Shown: positions 15,594 through 24,428, counted from the stretch's first letter. The stretch: 64,000 nt of DNA from LMUY01 sp964247705 (GCA_964247705.1 CAXTVQ010000010.1:14380-78379), one strand, 5' to 3'. The notes: a model not told the origin generated them from the letters alone. Program-made: numbers and translations.

Positions 15594-17186
15594 ATGTACC
15601 CGACACCCCGAAGCCACCGCCCACTGATCATGGGCCGCAATGGTGCCGTCGGCGCCAACCACCCGGCGGCGGCGCAGGCCGGGTTGGACATCCTGCGCGC
15701 CGGCGGCAACGCCGTGGACGCCGCCGTCGCCATGTCGTTGGCGCTCGGTGTCTGCGAACCGATGATGTCGGGCCTCGGCGGCGACGGGTTCTTCCACGTC
15801 TACCGTCCAGGGCAGCCAGCGACCGTGTTCAACGGAACGGGGACCGCCCCTGCCGCCGCAACGGTGGACCGGTTCACGTCCGGCCTGCCCACCGATGGGC
15901 CGCTGAGCGCGTCGGTGCCGGGCAAGCTGGCCGGCCTGTCGGCGATGCACGCGGCGCACGGGCGACTATCCTGGGCCATGCTCGCCGCACCCGCGATCGC
16001 CCTGGCGCGGGACGGCTTCGCCGCGACCCACGGCTACCGGCTGTTCACCGGCGACAACGCCGCCAAGCTCGCCGCCGACCCGCGCAGCGCCTCCGTCTTC
16101 CTCGGCAAGGCGCTGGGTGACCTCGTGGTGCAGCCGGACCTGGCCCTGACCTTGGAGGAGATCGCGGCCGATGGGGCCGGCGCTTTCTACCGTGGGCGTT
16201 TTGCCGCGCGGCTGGCCCGGGGGCTGGCGGAGGCCGGGTGCTTGATCACCGAAGCCGATTTGGATGCGTGCGTGGCAGAGGTCACGGCGCCGATCGGCGT
16301 GCACTACCGCGGATGGGAGATCACGCAGACGCCGCCCAACTCGACCGGCTTCACCCTGCTGCAGATGCTGAAGGTTGCCGAGCGGTTCGACCTCGCCGGG
16401 ATGAGCCCCGCCGACCGCGTGCACGTGCTGGTGGAAGCCAAGAAACTTGCCTTCTGCGACCGCGAACGCTGGGGCGCCGACCCGAGCTTCGGCGCCCTCC
16501 CGCTGGACCGTCTCTTATCCGACGCGTACGCCGACGAACTGGCCGCCCGCATAGACCTGGCGCGCTCCGCCGAGCTCCCCCTGCAGGATTTGGCGCAGGA
16601 GACCGACACGACGTATTTCTGCGTGGTCGACGCACAGGGCAACGCGGTCTCGGCCATCCAGAGCCTCAACGGCGCCTATGGCTCCGGCGTCACGGCGGGG
16701 GACACCGGCATCCTGATGAACAACAGGATGGCGTATTGGCATTTGACGCCGGGTCACGCCAACCGCCTTGCGCCCGGGAAACGGGTACGCCACACGATGA
16801 ACGCGCCGATGGTGCTGAAGGACGGCGCGCTGTGGGCCGTGCTGGGAACCCCAGGCGCCGACAACCAGGTGCAGGTCAACCTGCAGGTGCTGACGGCAAT
16901 GCTGGACAGCGGCGCCGATCCGCAGACCGCCATCGAGATGCCGCGTTGGACCAGCAGCCAGCGCGGCCAGGGCGCCAACTGGCCGCATGCTGGCGATGGC
17001 GCGTTGACCATCGAGACGGATTTCGGCGAGGGCGTACTGACGCAACTGCAACGTCGCGGCCACCGCCTCGCCCGTGTCGGCCATCTTGGCGGCCCATGCG
17101 CGATGCAGTGCATTCGCGTGCTGCCGAACGGTGTGCGTATGGCAGCATCCGAAACGAGGCGGGACGGTTGGGCTGGCGCCTACTGA
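15594..17186 (+). CDS. Gamma-glutamyltransferase-family Ntn-hydrolase
   Basis: This 530-residue protein of the Ggt superfamily has an N-terminal GNAVDAAVAMSLALGV motif and a GLGGDGFF segment. The self-processing site is near residue 339 (ETDTTYFCVVD), where Thr339 would be the nucleophile released as the N-terminus of the small subunit. No leader peptide is seen, so it may act in the cytoplasm, like oxamate amidohydrolase (HpxW-like) members, rather than in the periplasm like glutathione hydrolase. It ends convergently with a lipoprotein gene and has no operon partner, so the substrate is open. Confidence 0.88.
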   Translation: MYPTPRSHRPLIMGRNGAVGANHPAAAQAGLDILRAGGNAVDAAVAMSLALGVCEPMMSGLGGDGFFHVYRPGQPATVFNGTGTAPAAATVDRFTSGLPTDGPLSASVPGKLAGLSAMHAAHGRLSWAMLAAPAIALARDGFAATHGYRLFTGDNAAKLAADPRSASVFLGKALGDLVVQPDLALTLEEIAADGAGAFYRGRFAARLARGLAEAGCLITEADLDACVAEVTAPIGVHYRGWEITQTPPNSTGFTLLQMLKVAERFDLAGMSPADRVHVLVEAKKLAFCDRERWGADPSFGALPLDRLLSDAYADELAARIDLARSAELPLQDLAQETDTTYFCVVDAQGNAVSAIQSLNGAYGSGVTAGDTGILMNNRMAYWHLTPGHANRLAPGKRVRHTMNAPMVLKDGALWAVLGTPGADNQVQVNLQVLTAMLDSGADPQTAIEMPRWTSSQRGQGANWPHAGDGALTIETDFGEGVLTQLQRRGHRLARVGHLGGPCAMQCIRVLPNGVRMAASETRRDGWAGAY

Positions 17187-17293
17187 GCCCATCCAGAGGC
17201 ACGACGACGCGTATGGTCACCTATTCCGTAGAAGACTGTCGGATTTTTGCTTTGTTCGGCTGCCGATTTACCCGGCATGAGACAGGCGACTGC
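17187..17293. other. Short convergent intergenic stretch
   Basis: About 107 bases, more A+T-rich than the flanking genes, separate the two convergent genes. A terminator is expected here, but I see no strong stem-loop with a T tract. Confidence 0.3.
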
Positions 17294-17800
17294 TCAAGGT
17301 TGCAACGACAGTAAAGCCACGCCCGCTTGCGACGGCTTTGCCGTTGGGTTTGCGGTTATATTTGCAAGTCCGGTGCTGGCCAGGGTTCGCATTGCGGGAT
17401 CCCGGCTGTCGATCGCACGCCGGTACCAAGCCTCGGCCCGTGTTCGGTCGGCGGAGACACCTAAGCCTCCCTCGTAGAGTACTCCGAGATTGTACTCGGC
17501 TACGGCGCTCCCCCGCGCTGCTGCGGCTCGGTACAGCTTTGCGGCCCGCTCAGCGCTGCCGGGCGACCGCGACAGGAATGCTTTTTGGGCGAGCAATACA
17601 TCCCGCTCCGCAAGGTCCGTCTTCGCCGCCTTGGCCGGCTTTCTCGACGTCGCCAGGTGAACTTTAGCGGTTTCGGCGTGGGGAAATAGGGTTTGCGACG
17701 GGGCTGGAAGGGCCCGGTCGGCGCAACCTGCCAGCAGCAGCAAGACGGCTAAGGTCAGTCTCGCCAAGCTCGCTTCCCCAGATGAGGTTGTGGGCCACAA
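17294..17800 (-). CDS. Small Sel1-repeat lipoprotein
   Basis: The hydrophobic leader ends in a lipobox (LLLAGC), predicting attachment to a membrane by a lipidated Cys. After a variable Lys/Ala-rich stretch there are one to two Sel1/TPR-like helical repeats (AAKLYRAAAARGSAVAEYNLG, then AEAWYRRAIDSRDPAMRTLA). Such repeats mediate protein contacts. The start at 17800 gives a longish polar n-region; an in-frame TTG about 12 codons in, just before the hydrophobic core, is an alternative. It is encoded alone, with a dyad just upstream. Function unknown. Confidence 0.65.
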   Translation of the reverse strand: MWPTTSSGEASLARLTLAVLLLLAGCADRALPAPSQTLFPHAETAKVHLATSRKPAKAAKTDLAERDVLLAQKAFLSRSPGSAERAAKLYRAAAARGSAVAEYNLGVLYEGGLGVSADRTRAEAWYRRAIDSRDPAMRTLASTGLANITANPTAKPSQAGVALLSLQP

Positions 17801-18329
17801 AAGACGCTTCCACCTGCATGATGACGCATACTGGCGTCAATGTGACATTCGTATGAGAGATCGAGTCGTGTCCAGGTGCGCGCAGAACGAGAGCGCACGT
17901 ACGATCGCCGGCCACGCAAGATGTGCAGACCGCACGCAAGCCAGACCTGTGGGCGCAAGCAGCTTCCCGACTGTGAGGACGCCGCCGAACCATGGTCGCG
18001 GGACAATTATGCAATCGGCCTCACGGCGTGTCTTTCCGACCACAGTATCAAAAGCACGATATTTCAAGACGGTAGCAGGCCACACCTTAGTCTCTGGAAA
18101 TCTCGTCGATAACTGCCGCCAAATTGTCTGTTGTGAACATCAAACCTCTATGTCACGGCCTTCTGACACGGCGACAACCGCGTAAGGCAAGCCATGACTA
18201 GTACAACCCCAACCACCGCAACGGTGTTGGGCATCGAGATGGAAACTTTGCCAGCGGGCTGAAGCGTCGTTAACCGTGCTCTGGAGTTTTTTCTCTTTTT
18301 AGAGCGCGCTCGACTTATGTGGGGTGTAC
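17801..18329. promoter_or_regulatory. 529-base intergenic region with lower G+C
   Basis: This divergent region lies between the lipoprotein and the GH26-like gene. A perfect 6-bp dyad, TGACGC at 17822-17827 and GCGTCA at 17834-17839, lies just upstream of the lipoprotein start and could be an operator. Near 18285 there is a T-rich run. Short open frames here, including a 22-codon one from 18194, show no family resemblance and uneven codon use. I see no RNA gene. Confidence 0.35.
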
Positions 18330-20195
18330 ATGTCTAACGCAAGTTCTTCAACTCCTTTTCCGCTCGGCGCCTATTTCGGAGGTCCCGACAGCAGCGATGC
18401 TTCGGATGAAGCTAACTTCGAACAGGCATACAACTCGTTCACCGCAGCGGAAGGGGCGGCCCCGAGCTTTCTCGACACGTACATCCAACAATCACTGCCG
18501 ATCAGCGAATGGGACACGAATTCGGGTTGGGCAGCCTCGTCTTTCGCCGATTCTGCTGACTCCAGGAATACAACGCCGGTCATCGGCCTGCCGCTCAGCT
18601 CGACCGCTGCCGGCTCCCTCACGCAGGACCAATCCTTTCAGGCCTTCGCGTCAGGACAGTATGACGGTGTACTACAAGGGATCGTTCAGGCCTGGGCCAG
18701 CGACGGCTTCAAGAATATCGACTTCCGGCCCGGCTGGGAGATGAACCTCCAAGGCTACAACTATGCAGGTAGCACTGCCCAAGACCAATCGGACTGGGTG
18801 GCGGCCTTCCAACACGTCTACACGGTCCTGCATCAGGCGGCTGCCGCGGATGGCGTCAACGTACAGGTCGTATGGAACCCCGGTGTCACCAATTACAGCA
18901 CCGTTCCGTCAATGACCGCTTTGTACCCGGGAAACAACTATGTCGATGTAGTCGGCGTCGATGCGTACGCGGACATCTATCCATTCAACGACGGCGGTTC
19001 CACCCCGACATACCATGACTGGGATACCGGCGGCGAAGATACGTCGGTCGCACAATTCATCGCCGACCCCGTGAACCGCGAGCATTATTGGAGCTATCCA
19101 TCGGCAAATATATGGAGCCTCGACAGCAGCGGCGGTCACAGCGAGACGCTCAGTGATTTCATCCAATTTGCCGAGCAGCAAGGCAAGCCGTTTGCGATAC
19201 CGGAAACGGGAGCAGGCAATACGAACAGCGGTACGGACGTATCCGATGACGCTGCGTATCCGCAATGGCTTGCCCAGCAACTGACGGCGGCCGAAGCGTC
19301 CGGCGCGAAGATCGACTTCGTCAACCTGTGGGACAGCAACGGCGGCGGGACCTACCAGTTCTCGCTCCCCTCCGATGACAAACCGGCGGAAGCGGCAGCA
19401 TGGGCTCAATATTTCGGCGCCCAGACATCAACGTCGTCCCAAGCCGTTTCCGCAGATACGTCGGGCACCTCACCGGCGGCATCCGTCACCACCTCATCGT
19501 CTCCGGCCGTAAGTATCGGGTCGGGCTCCGACACGCTATCGCTGTCGATGGCCGAGGACGCTTGGCAGGGCGACGCCCAGTACACGATCAACGTAAACGG
19601 TACGACAATCGGTGGTGTTGAGACCGCGACGGCGTCGCAATCCGCAGGCGCGACGCAGACCGTCTCGGTGTCGGGGAACTGGGGGGCTGATCCGACGATC
19701 GGCATCAGCTTCATCAACGACGCGTATGGCGGCTCGTCGTCCACCGACCGCAACCTCTATGTTGACGGCGCCTCGTACGACGGCCAGGCGTTGCAGGGCG
19801 CACCGGCAGCGCTCTTCTCGAACGGAACGGCTGATCTTACGGTGCCGACCAACAACACGGGGCTAACCTTGAACCTGGCCGAAGATGCGTGGAATGGCGA
19901 CGCTCAATATTCCGTAGCCGTTGACGGCACGACGATCGTTCAGGACTCCACGGTGACGGCGCTGCATTCGCAGCAACAATCACAGGCGGTCAACCTGTCG
20001 GACCTCCTGTCAGCGGGGACGCATGACGTCGCCGTATCGTTCCTCAACGACGCCTATGGCGGAACGTCGGCGGCCGATCGGAACCTGTATGTCAACGGTA
20101 TCGACGTCGACGGACAGTCGGTGTCCGGTACGAGTGCGGCGTTGTATAGCAACGGCACGCAGCACTTCCAGATCACTGTGCCGGCCTCTTCGTAG
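18330..20195 (+). CDS. GH26-like glycoside hydrolase with two tandem CBM60-like modules
   Basis: The 621-residue protein has a catalytic domain (about 1-365) with FRPGWEMN, whose Glu137 fits the acid/base of GH26 mannanase/glucanase barrels, and PETGAG, whose Glu292 fits the nucleophile. A Ser/Thr linker (366-398) leads to two repeats of about 110 residues. Each has the EDAWQGDAQY or EDAWNGDAQY motif and a NDAYGG..DRNLYV(D/N)G motif, as in calcium-dependent xylan-binding CBM60/CBM36 modules. No classical signal peptide is visible, so export by another route or a misplaced start are both possible. GGGG lies 5 nt before ATG 18330. The G+C content is lower than in neighbouring regions, suggesting transfer. 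Confidence 0.75.
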   Translation: MSNASSSTPFPLGAYFGGPDSSDASDEANFEQAYNSFTAAEGAAPSFLDTYIQQSLPISEWDTNSGWAASSFADSADSRNTTPVIGLPLSSTAAGSLTQDQSFQAFASGQYDGVLQGIVQAWASDGFKNIDFRPGWEMNLQGYNYAGSTAQDQSDWVAAFQHVYTVLHQAAAADGVNVQVVWNPGVTNYSTVPSMTALYPGNNYVDVVGVDAYADIYPFNDGGSTPTYHDWDTGGEDTSVAQFIADPVNREHYWSYPSANIWSLDSSGGHSETLSDFIQFAEQQGKPFAIPETGAGNTNSGTDVSDDAAYPQWLAQQLTAAEASGAKIDFVNLWDSNGGGTYQFSLPSDDKPAEAAAWAQYFGAQTSTSSQAVSADTSGTSPAASVTTSSSPAVSIGSGSDTLSLSMAEDAWQGDAQYTINVNGTTIGGVETATASQSAGATQTVSVSGNWGADPTIGISFINDAYGGSSSTDRNLYVDGASYDGQALQGAPAALFSNGTADLTVPTNNTGLTLNLAEDAWNGDAQYSVAVDGTTIVQDSTVTALHSQQQSQAVNLSDLLSAGTHDVAVSFLNDAYGGTSAADRNLYVNGIDVDGQSVSGTSAALYSNGTQHFQITVPASS

Positions 20196-20253
20196 CGCTG
20201 ACGCTGATGCTGCCACTTGCCTGCTGGCGAGCGGCAGCATCAGCGTCAAGCGC
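20195..20253. terminator. Strong bidirectional stem-loop between convergent genes
   Basis: Bases 20199-20214 pair perfectly over 16 bp with 20233-20248, leaving an 18-nt loop. Beyond a one-base bulge, GCGC at 20195-20198 pairs with GCGC at 20250-20253. It begins at the stop codon of the GH26-like gene and lies just past the end of the convergent MscS gene. No T tract follows on either side. Confidence 0.7.
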
Positions 20254-20283
20254 AGCGCCATTGCGTCCGAGGCCAACACTGAA

Positions 20284-22575
20284 TCATTCGGCAGCGGCAC
20301 CGCCAGCGAGCTTGAGCACAGGCTCGGCTGCTGTGCCAACGGCAAGGCCGCGCCTCGCCGCGAGACGAAGGACGTCCAACATCAAGCGGCTCTTTGCGTT
20401 TTTCTCATCGGTCGCGTTGGCCACTGCCACGTAGCAACTGAACTCGACTTCGACCCCATCGCTCCCCAACGCGGCGATGCCAACTTGCGTGCGGTTAGGA
20501 ACGATGCCGTCGACCTGGCTGGCAGTCTGCTTGATGTCCTCCATGAAGCTATCGATGGCGGCTGGCGACGCCGCGTAATTGATCGTCACCTTTCCTTTTA
20601 TCAAACGGTGCCGGCGGCTGCCCCAGTTCTGGATCGAGGTGTCCGACAACTTACCATTGGGTATGACCGCCTCCGTGTCCTCGACGGTTCGGATGCGGGT
20701 GGACCGTATGCCGACTTTCTCGACAGTTCCCTGAACATCCCCGGCCGTGATCCAATCGCCCCTCCTGAATGGATGGTCGGCGACGAGAATGCCCGCTCCG
20801 AAGACGTTCGACAGGGTCTCCTTGGATGCGAACGCGAATGCCAGGCCGCTTAGCCCCAATCCTGCCAGCACACCATTGGTGGGCAGTGACAATGCATTTG
20901 CGACGTAAGTCGCCGCGACGAACACCAACACCAGTCGGACTGCGCCAAGACAAAGCGACAACGTAATGTCGTCGGCGTTGCCCTCCGTGCGCCGGACACG
21001 GGCGACCACGTTGTGACTCAGCAAGTCGATCAGATACCATCCGGACCAGACGCCGAACACGGCAATGATCACCGCATGGATCGGCGCTGAGTACTGCCGC
21101 ACCGCTTCGGGCCAGCCTAAGGCTGGAATGAAGAGCTTGAACAAGGCGGCCGCGAGCGCCAACCGAAGCGGCCACCGGAGTGCGCGCTCGGCGCTGAGCG
21201 TACTGCCGCCGAGGTCCCACCGGATCGCCCGCCCGATAACCTGGGCCACGAGCCAAGCAGCGACCAGGCAAATCAGCATTCCAATGACCGCCCCCGTCGC
21301 CTGCCACTGTTCTACGGGGCCGAAAGGCTGAAGCGACGCAGGGAAGTTCCGGGAAACCCAGTCGCGCACCGCGAAGAAGGTGGATGGTGGCAGGGGCACG
21401 ACCTGAGCTCCCGCCAGCGGCATCGCCTCAATTGCAGCGTACAGGGCGCGGATATCGCGGACGGTTCCGGCGGTGAACTTCCAGACCGTCTTCTCGCCAT
21501 CACCGACGGGCGCGATGACGATCCGACCCGCCGGATGGTCGAACACGACGTATGGCTGCCGGTCTGCCGGGTCATTGGGGATCTCCTGCGGAATGATGTT
21601 CTTCACCCGCTGCAGTACAAGCAGCAGGTATTGCGCAGCGAGCAAGCCTTCGTAGTCGCGGGTGGCGGTGAACAGTTGCGAGACGTCGAGCGTGTCGAGC
21701 ACGAGGCCGCGACCGCCCTGGTTCCAATTGGTAAAGTCCGAGAGGAACGCCGTCATGGTATCGCGCGCACTCCGCAACTTCAAAAAGGCCGAAGGCTCCG
21801 GAAGGCGTCCGTCATATCGCGCGAGCAAGGCTTTCCGGCTAACGGCAAGAGCGTCGTCGGTTGGAGCTACGATCAGCCACTTGTCGCCTTTCTTGCGGAA
21901 CTCCAACCCAAGGATAACATCCGTCCCCGCCTGTTGCAGGTTCGCTGTGTACGTCGCGCCTGTCGCCCGCCTCCCCGGTAACGACCAGAGCTGGAAGGTC
22001 GTCAGATCGACGAGTTGATGCAGCGATCTGGCGATGGCGAGCTTGTCGCTCTGGGCCAAGTCTGCGGGGCGGTTTTCAAAATCCAGCACCGCGGCAGCGA
22101 CACCGAGGTCGTCGATAACACCTGCCTCGGCCAAGTTTCCGCCCTCGACGAACGTGCGCAGTGTCTCGCGTACGCCCGACTGGTCGATCGGCAGAAGGAT
22201 GCGAGCCATGTCGGAGCGCCCACCCGTCCACCATTCGCCATTGTCGTAGCGGCCGGTGAACGAGGTCCCGTCTGGGGCCATGGAGAACAAGAACTCGCCC
22301 GAACGCGTGCCTTGGTTCCACCGTCCCTGCAACTGGCCACCACTCGCCGTCCCTTCGATGTCGCCATCATAAAGCGGGTAGGTGCCCGTTACGTGAGGCC
22401 CGTCCTGCTTGAGAGTGAGTCGGGCGCCACCGTCGCGCCAATGCGTGTCCCAATTGCCGGTCCAGGTCAGGTCGGCCGCGACGGCACGCCCGAGCAAAAC
22501 GGGCCACGTAAGCAATGCCAGCAGCAAGATAACCGGCGTGAGTTTCCAGCGAGGGCGATGAACCTCGAAGGGCAT
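20284..22575 (-). CDS. MscS-family mechanosensitive ion channel with large N-terminal domain
   Basis: This protein of about 763 residues is far longer than E. coli MscS (286). A hydrophobic leader (residues about 12-33) is followed by a beta-rich extracytoplasmic domain (LTLKQDGPHVTGTYP, GQLQGRWNQ). A long helical periplasmic part precedes several membrane helices. The pore helix and beta domain show GLGLSGLAFAFASKETLSN and VADHPFRRGDWI, then the MscS C-terminal domain. The start at 22575 has GGAGAAGAG upstream; a TTG at 22590 is less likely. It should release solutes on osmotic downshock, and aqpZ lies upstream on the same strand. Confidence 0.88.
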   Translation of the reverse strand: MPFEVHRPRWKLTPVILLLALLTWPVLLGRAVAADLTWTGNWDTHWRDGGARLTLKQDGPHVTGTYPLYDGDIEGTASGGQLQGRWNQGTRSGEFLFSMAPDGTSFTGRYDNGEWWTGGRSDMARILLPIDQSGVRETLRTFVEGGNLAEAGVIDDLGVAAAVLDFENRPADLAQSDKLAIARSLHQLVDLTTFQLWSLPGRRATGATYTANLQQAGTDVILGLEFRKKGDKWLIVAPTDDALAVSRKALLARYDGRLPEPSAFLKLRSARDTMTAFLSDFTNWNQGGRGLVLDTLDVSQLFTATRDYEGLLAAQYLLLVLQRVKNIIPQEIPNDPADRQPYVVFDHPAGRIVIAPVGDGEKTVWKFTAGTVRDIRALYAAIEAMPLAGAQVVPLPPSTFFAVRDWVSRNFPASLQPFGPVEQWQATGAVIGMLICLVAAWLVAQVIGRAIRWDLGGSTLSAERALRWPLRLALAAALFKLFIPALGWPEAVRQYSAPIHAVIIAVFGVWSGWYLIDLLSHNVVARVRRTEGNADDITLSLCLGAVRLVLVFVAATYVANALSLPTNGVLAGLGLSGLAFAFASKETLSNVFGAGILVADHPFRRGDWITAGDVQGTVEKVGIRSTRIRTVEDTEAVIPNGKLSDTSIQNWGSRRHRLIKGKVTINYAASPAAIDSFMEDIKQTASQVDGIVPNRTQVGIAALGSDGVEVEFSCYVAVANATDEKNAKSRLMLDVLRLAARRGLAVGTAAEPVLKLAGGAAAE

Positions 22576-22622
22576 GACGCTCTTCTCCAAGCTTATACGG
22601 CCGAGTCCTTGCCCCCTTGGTC

Positions 22623-22659
22623 TGCGCGAGCGTACTGGATCATCCAGTATGCTCGCGCA
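22623..22659. repeat. 37-bp near-perfect palindrome between aqpZ and the MscS gene
   Basis: Arms TGCGCGAGC (22623-22631) plus TACTGGAT (22633-22640) pair with ATCCAGTA (22642-22649) plus GCTCGCGCA (22651-22659). One mismatched pair and a single central base complete it. Lying 48 bases upstream of the MscS start, it could be an operator, or the terminator of aqpZ. Its lack of a usable loop favours a DNA-binding site. Confidence 0.6.
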
Positions 22660-22685
22660 CAGGAGACCTGAGGCCTGCAGCGCGA

Positions 22686-22715
22686 CCTACCTCAAGCGGG
22701 TACGGCCGAGGTAGG
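22686..22715 (-). terminator. Candidate stem-loop downstream of aqpZ
   Basis: CCTACCTC at 22686-22693 pairs perfectly with GAGGTAGG at 22708-22715 around a 14-nt loop, 39 bases past the aqpZ stop. No T run follows, so it may be a weak or factor-assisted terminator. Confidence 0.45.
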
Positions 22716-22753
22716 AAATACCATTCGACAGGCCGACGCTTCGCGCAGCGACG

Positions 22754-23497
22754 TCAGACCGAGACCCGCTTCTCGTCCACAACGACGGTTTCGACCATCG
22801 AGGACGGCTCGTATAGGACGCGGCCGATAGCGCCCGCGATCATCGCTCCTACGATCGGCGCTACCCAGAACAACCAGAGCTGCTCGATGGCTGCCCCACC
22901 CGCGAATAGCGCCGGACCTGTGCTGCGGGCCGGGTTGACCGAGGTATTCGTGACGGGGATGGAGATCAGGTGGATCAACGTCAGCGCCAAACCGATCGGA
23001 ATACCAGCGAAACCGGTAGCCGCGCCTTTGGACGTGGTGCCGACGATGATCATCAGGAAGAAGAACGTCAGCAGCACTTCGGCCAGGAAACATGCCTCTA
23101 GGGAATACTTGCCCGGGCTCAGATCGCCGTAGCCATTGGACGCGAACCCGGCCGGCACCCAACCCGCCTTTCCGGATGCAATGACATACAGCGCCGCGGA
23201 GGCAAGCACCGACCCTATGACCTGAACGACGATGTAGGGGATGACGTGCTTATTGGCGCAACGTCCGGCGGACCATAGCCCGAGTGTGACCGCTGGATTG
23301 AAATGTCCGCCGGAGATATGGCCGACCGCATAGGCCATGCTGAGAACGGTCAAGCCGAACGCGAACGAAACGCCGAGGAAACCGATTCCAAGCTGCGGGA
23401 AAGCTGCTGCCAGTACGGCGCTTCCGCAGCCGCCGAAAACAAGCCAGAATGTTCCGAAGAACTCTGCCACCAACCGCCGCTGCATATCGTTTCGCAT
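22754..23497 (-). CDS. aqpZ: Aquaporin Z-type water channel
   Basis: This protein of about 247 residues has six membrane helices and both signature half-helices: SGGHFNPAVTLG in the first half and TNTSVNPARSTGPA in the second. The first matches the AqpZ pattern closely, as do AEFFGTFWLVFGGCGSAVLAA-like opening residues. It conducts water across the inner membrane. I favour the ATG at 23497 because GGGAG lies 6 nt before it; ATG 23503 abuts that element. It is transcribed toward the MscS gene, so two osmotic-response proteins are neighbours. Confidence 0.92.
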   Translation of the reverse strand: MRNDMQRRLVAEFFGTFWLVFGGCGSAVLAAAFPQLGIGFLGVSFAFGLTVLSMAYAVGHISGGHFNPAVTLGLWSAGRCANKHVIPYIVVQVIGSVLASAALYVIASGKAGWVPAGFASNGYGDLSPGKYSLEACFLAEVLLTFFFLMIIVGTTSKGAATGFAGIPIGLALTLIHLISIPVTNTSVNPARSTGPALFAGGAAIEQLWLFWVAPIVGAMIAGAIGRVLYEPSSMVETVVVDEKRVSV

Positions 23498-23503
23498 CGC
23501 CAT

Positions 23504-23726
23504 CTCCCGTTGTGTTGGTTACGTGTCCCCACACTAACCTCGGGAATCACGACTTAACAACGGACGACAAAGACGAACGGCTTGACAACTTATGATAGTG
23601 TCGCAACTGAAACCTGAAATTGTCGCGATTATTGAATAACGATCGCTGTTGGATCAAATGTGCGGCGAATATCGAAGGGCGGAACTTAGGCCGTTCTAAG
23701 ACCGCCTCATTCCGCCAGGCGCCTCG
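23504..23726. promoter_or_regulatory. A+T-rich divergent region between aqpZ and a racemase-fold gene
   Basis: This stretch of about 220 bases is clearly richer in A+T than its surroundings, especially 23540-23650. It contains a TTGACA at 23582-23587 and a TATGAT at 23591-23596, but they are too close to form one promoter. Promoters for both flanking genes are expected here. No RNA gene was recognised. Confidence 0.35.
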
Positions 23727-24428
23727 ATGACGTCCATCCTCTTGATCAACCCGAACACGTCCGTTCGCTCGACGGAGATGATGCTGGCGGCAGCCCTACC
23801 GTTGCTGCCGGCAGGGATGACGATGCGGGGCGTCCAAGCCCTCAGCGGTGCCGCCATGATCCTGGACGAGGACGCGCTGGAAGCGGCGGGCCTGGACGTC
23901 GCCGAAATCGGCACGGCAGAGGCCGGGCGGGCCAGTGCGATCATCGTGGCGGCATTCGGCAACCCCGGCGCCGCACAGTTGCGGGAGCGGCTCTGCATCC
24001 CGGTGATCGGCATCGGCGAGGCCGCGATCCGGGAAGCGGCAGTTGGCGGCCGGCGCTTTGGCATCGTCACCACCACGCCCCGCCTGGTGCGCTCGATCGA
24101 GGCGGGCGTCTGCAGTATGGGCCTGGAAAGCTGTTTCACCGGGTGCCGCGTGCCAGGCGCCGATCCGTTGATCCTGAGCGCCGACCCGGCCGCCCAGGAT
24201 GAGGCGCTGGCTTCGGTGGCGGCGCAGTGCATCGCGTTGGATGGGGCAGAAGCCGTGGTGATCGGCGGCGGACCGCTGAGCGCTACCGCCGCGCGGCTGC
24301 GGCGGCGCTTCCAGACTGAGATCGTGGAGCCGGTTCCGGCCGCCATGCGCCAGGTTCTGGACGCCCTGGCCGGCCGGCATAGACGCAACCCGCCTGCGTT
24401 CATACAGTCGCCGGATGCAGCGTCCTGA
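23727..24428 (+). CDS. Asp/Glu/hydantoin racemase-superfamily protein lacking both usual cysteines
   Basis: The 233-residue protein opens with LLINPNTS, typical of the hydantoin/allantoin racemase branch. At the two places where active racemases have cysteine (normally ACFGDPG and LGCAGM), it shows AAFGNPG and IGGGPL. Cys-based deprotonation by the standard two-base mechanism therefore looks impossible. It may be a non-racemase member, a degraded paralogue or a ligand-binding protein. The next gene remnant overlaps its end by 14 bases, suggesting a former operon with an amino-acid-dehydrogenase-like gene. Confidence 0.7.
   Translation: MTSILLINPNTSVRSTEMMLAAALPLLPAGMTMRGVQALSGAAMILDEDALEAAGLDVAEIGTAEAGRASAIIVAAFGNPGAAQLRERLCIPVIGIGEAAIREAAVGGRRFGIVTTTPRLVRSIEAGVCSMGLESCFTGCRVPGADPLILSADPAAQDEALASVAAQCIALDGAEAVVIGGGPLSATAARLRRRFQTEIVEPVPAAMRQVLDALAGRHRRNPPAFIQSPDAAS

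Noticed and set aside
17790..18185. 131-codon open frame in the long intergenic region before the GH26-like gene
   Set aside because: It has mixed composition with many Cys/His/Arg, no ribosome-binding site and no family look. It overlaps the start of the lipoprotein gene.
18194..18262. 22-codon open frame upstream of the GH26-like gene
   Set aside because: It could be a leader peptide, but there is no sign of attenuation and no strong start signal.
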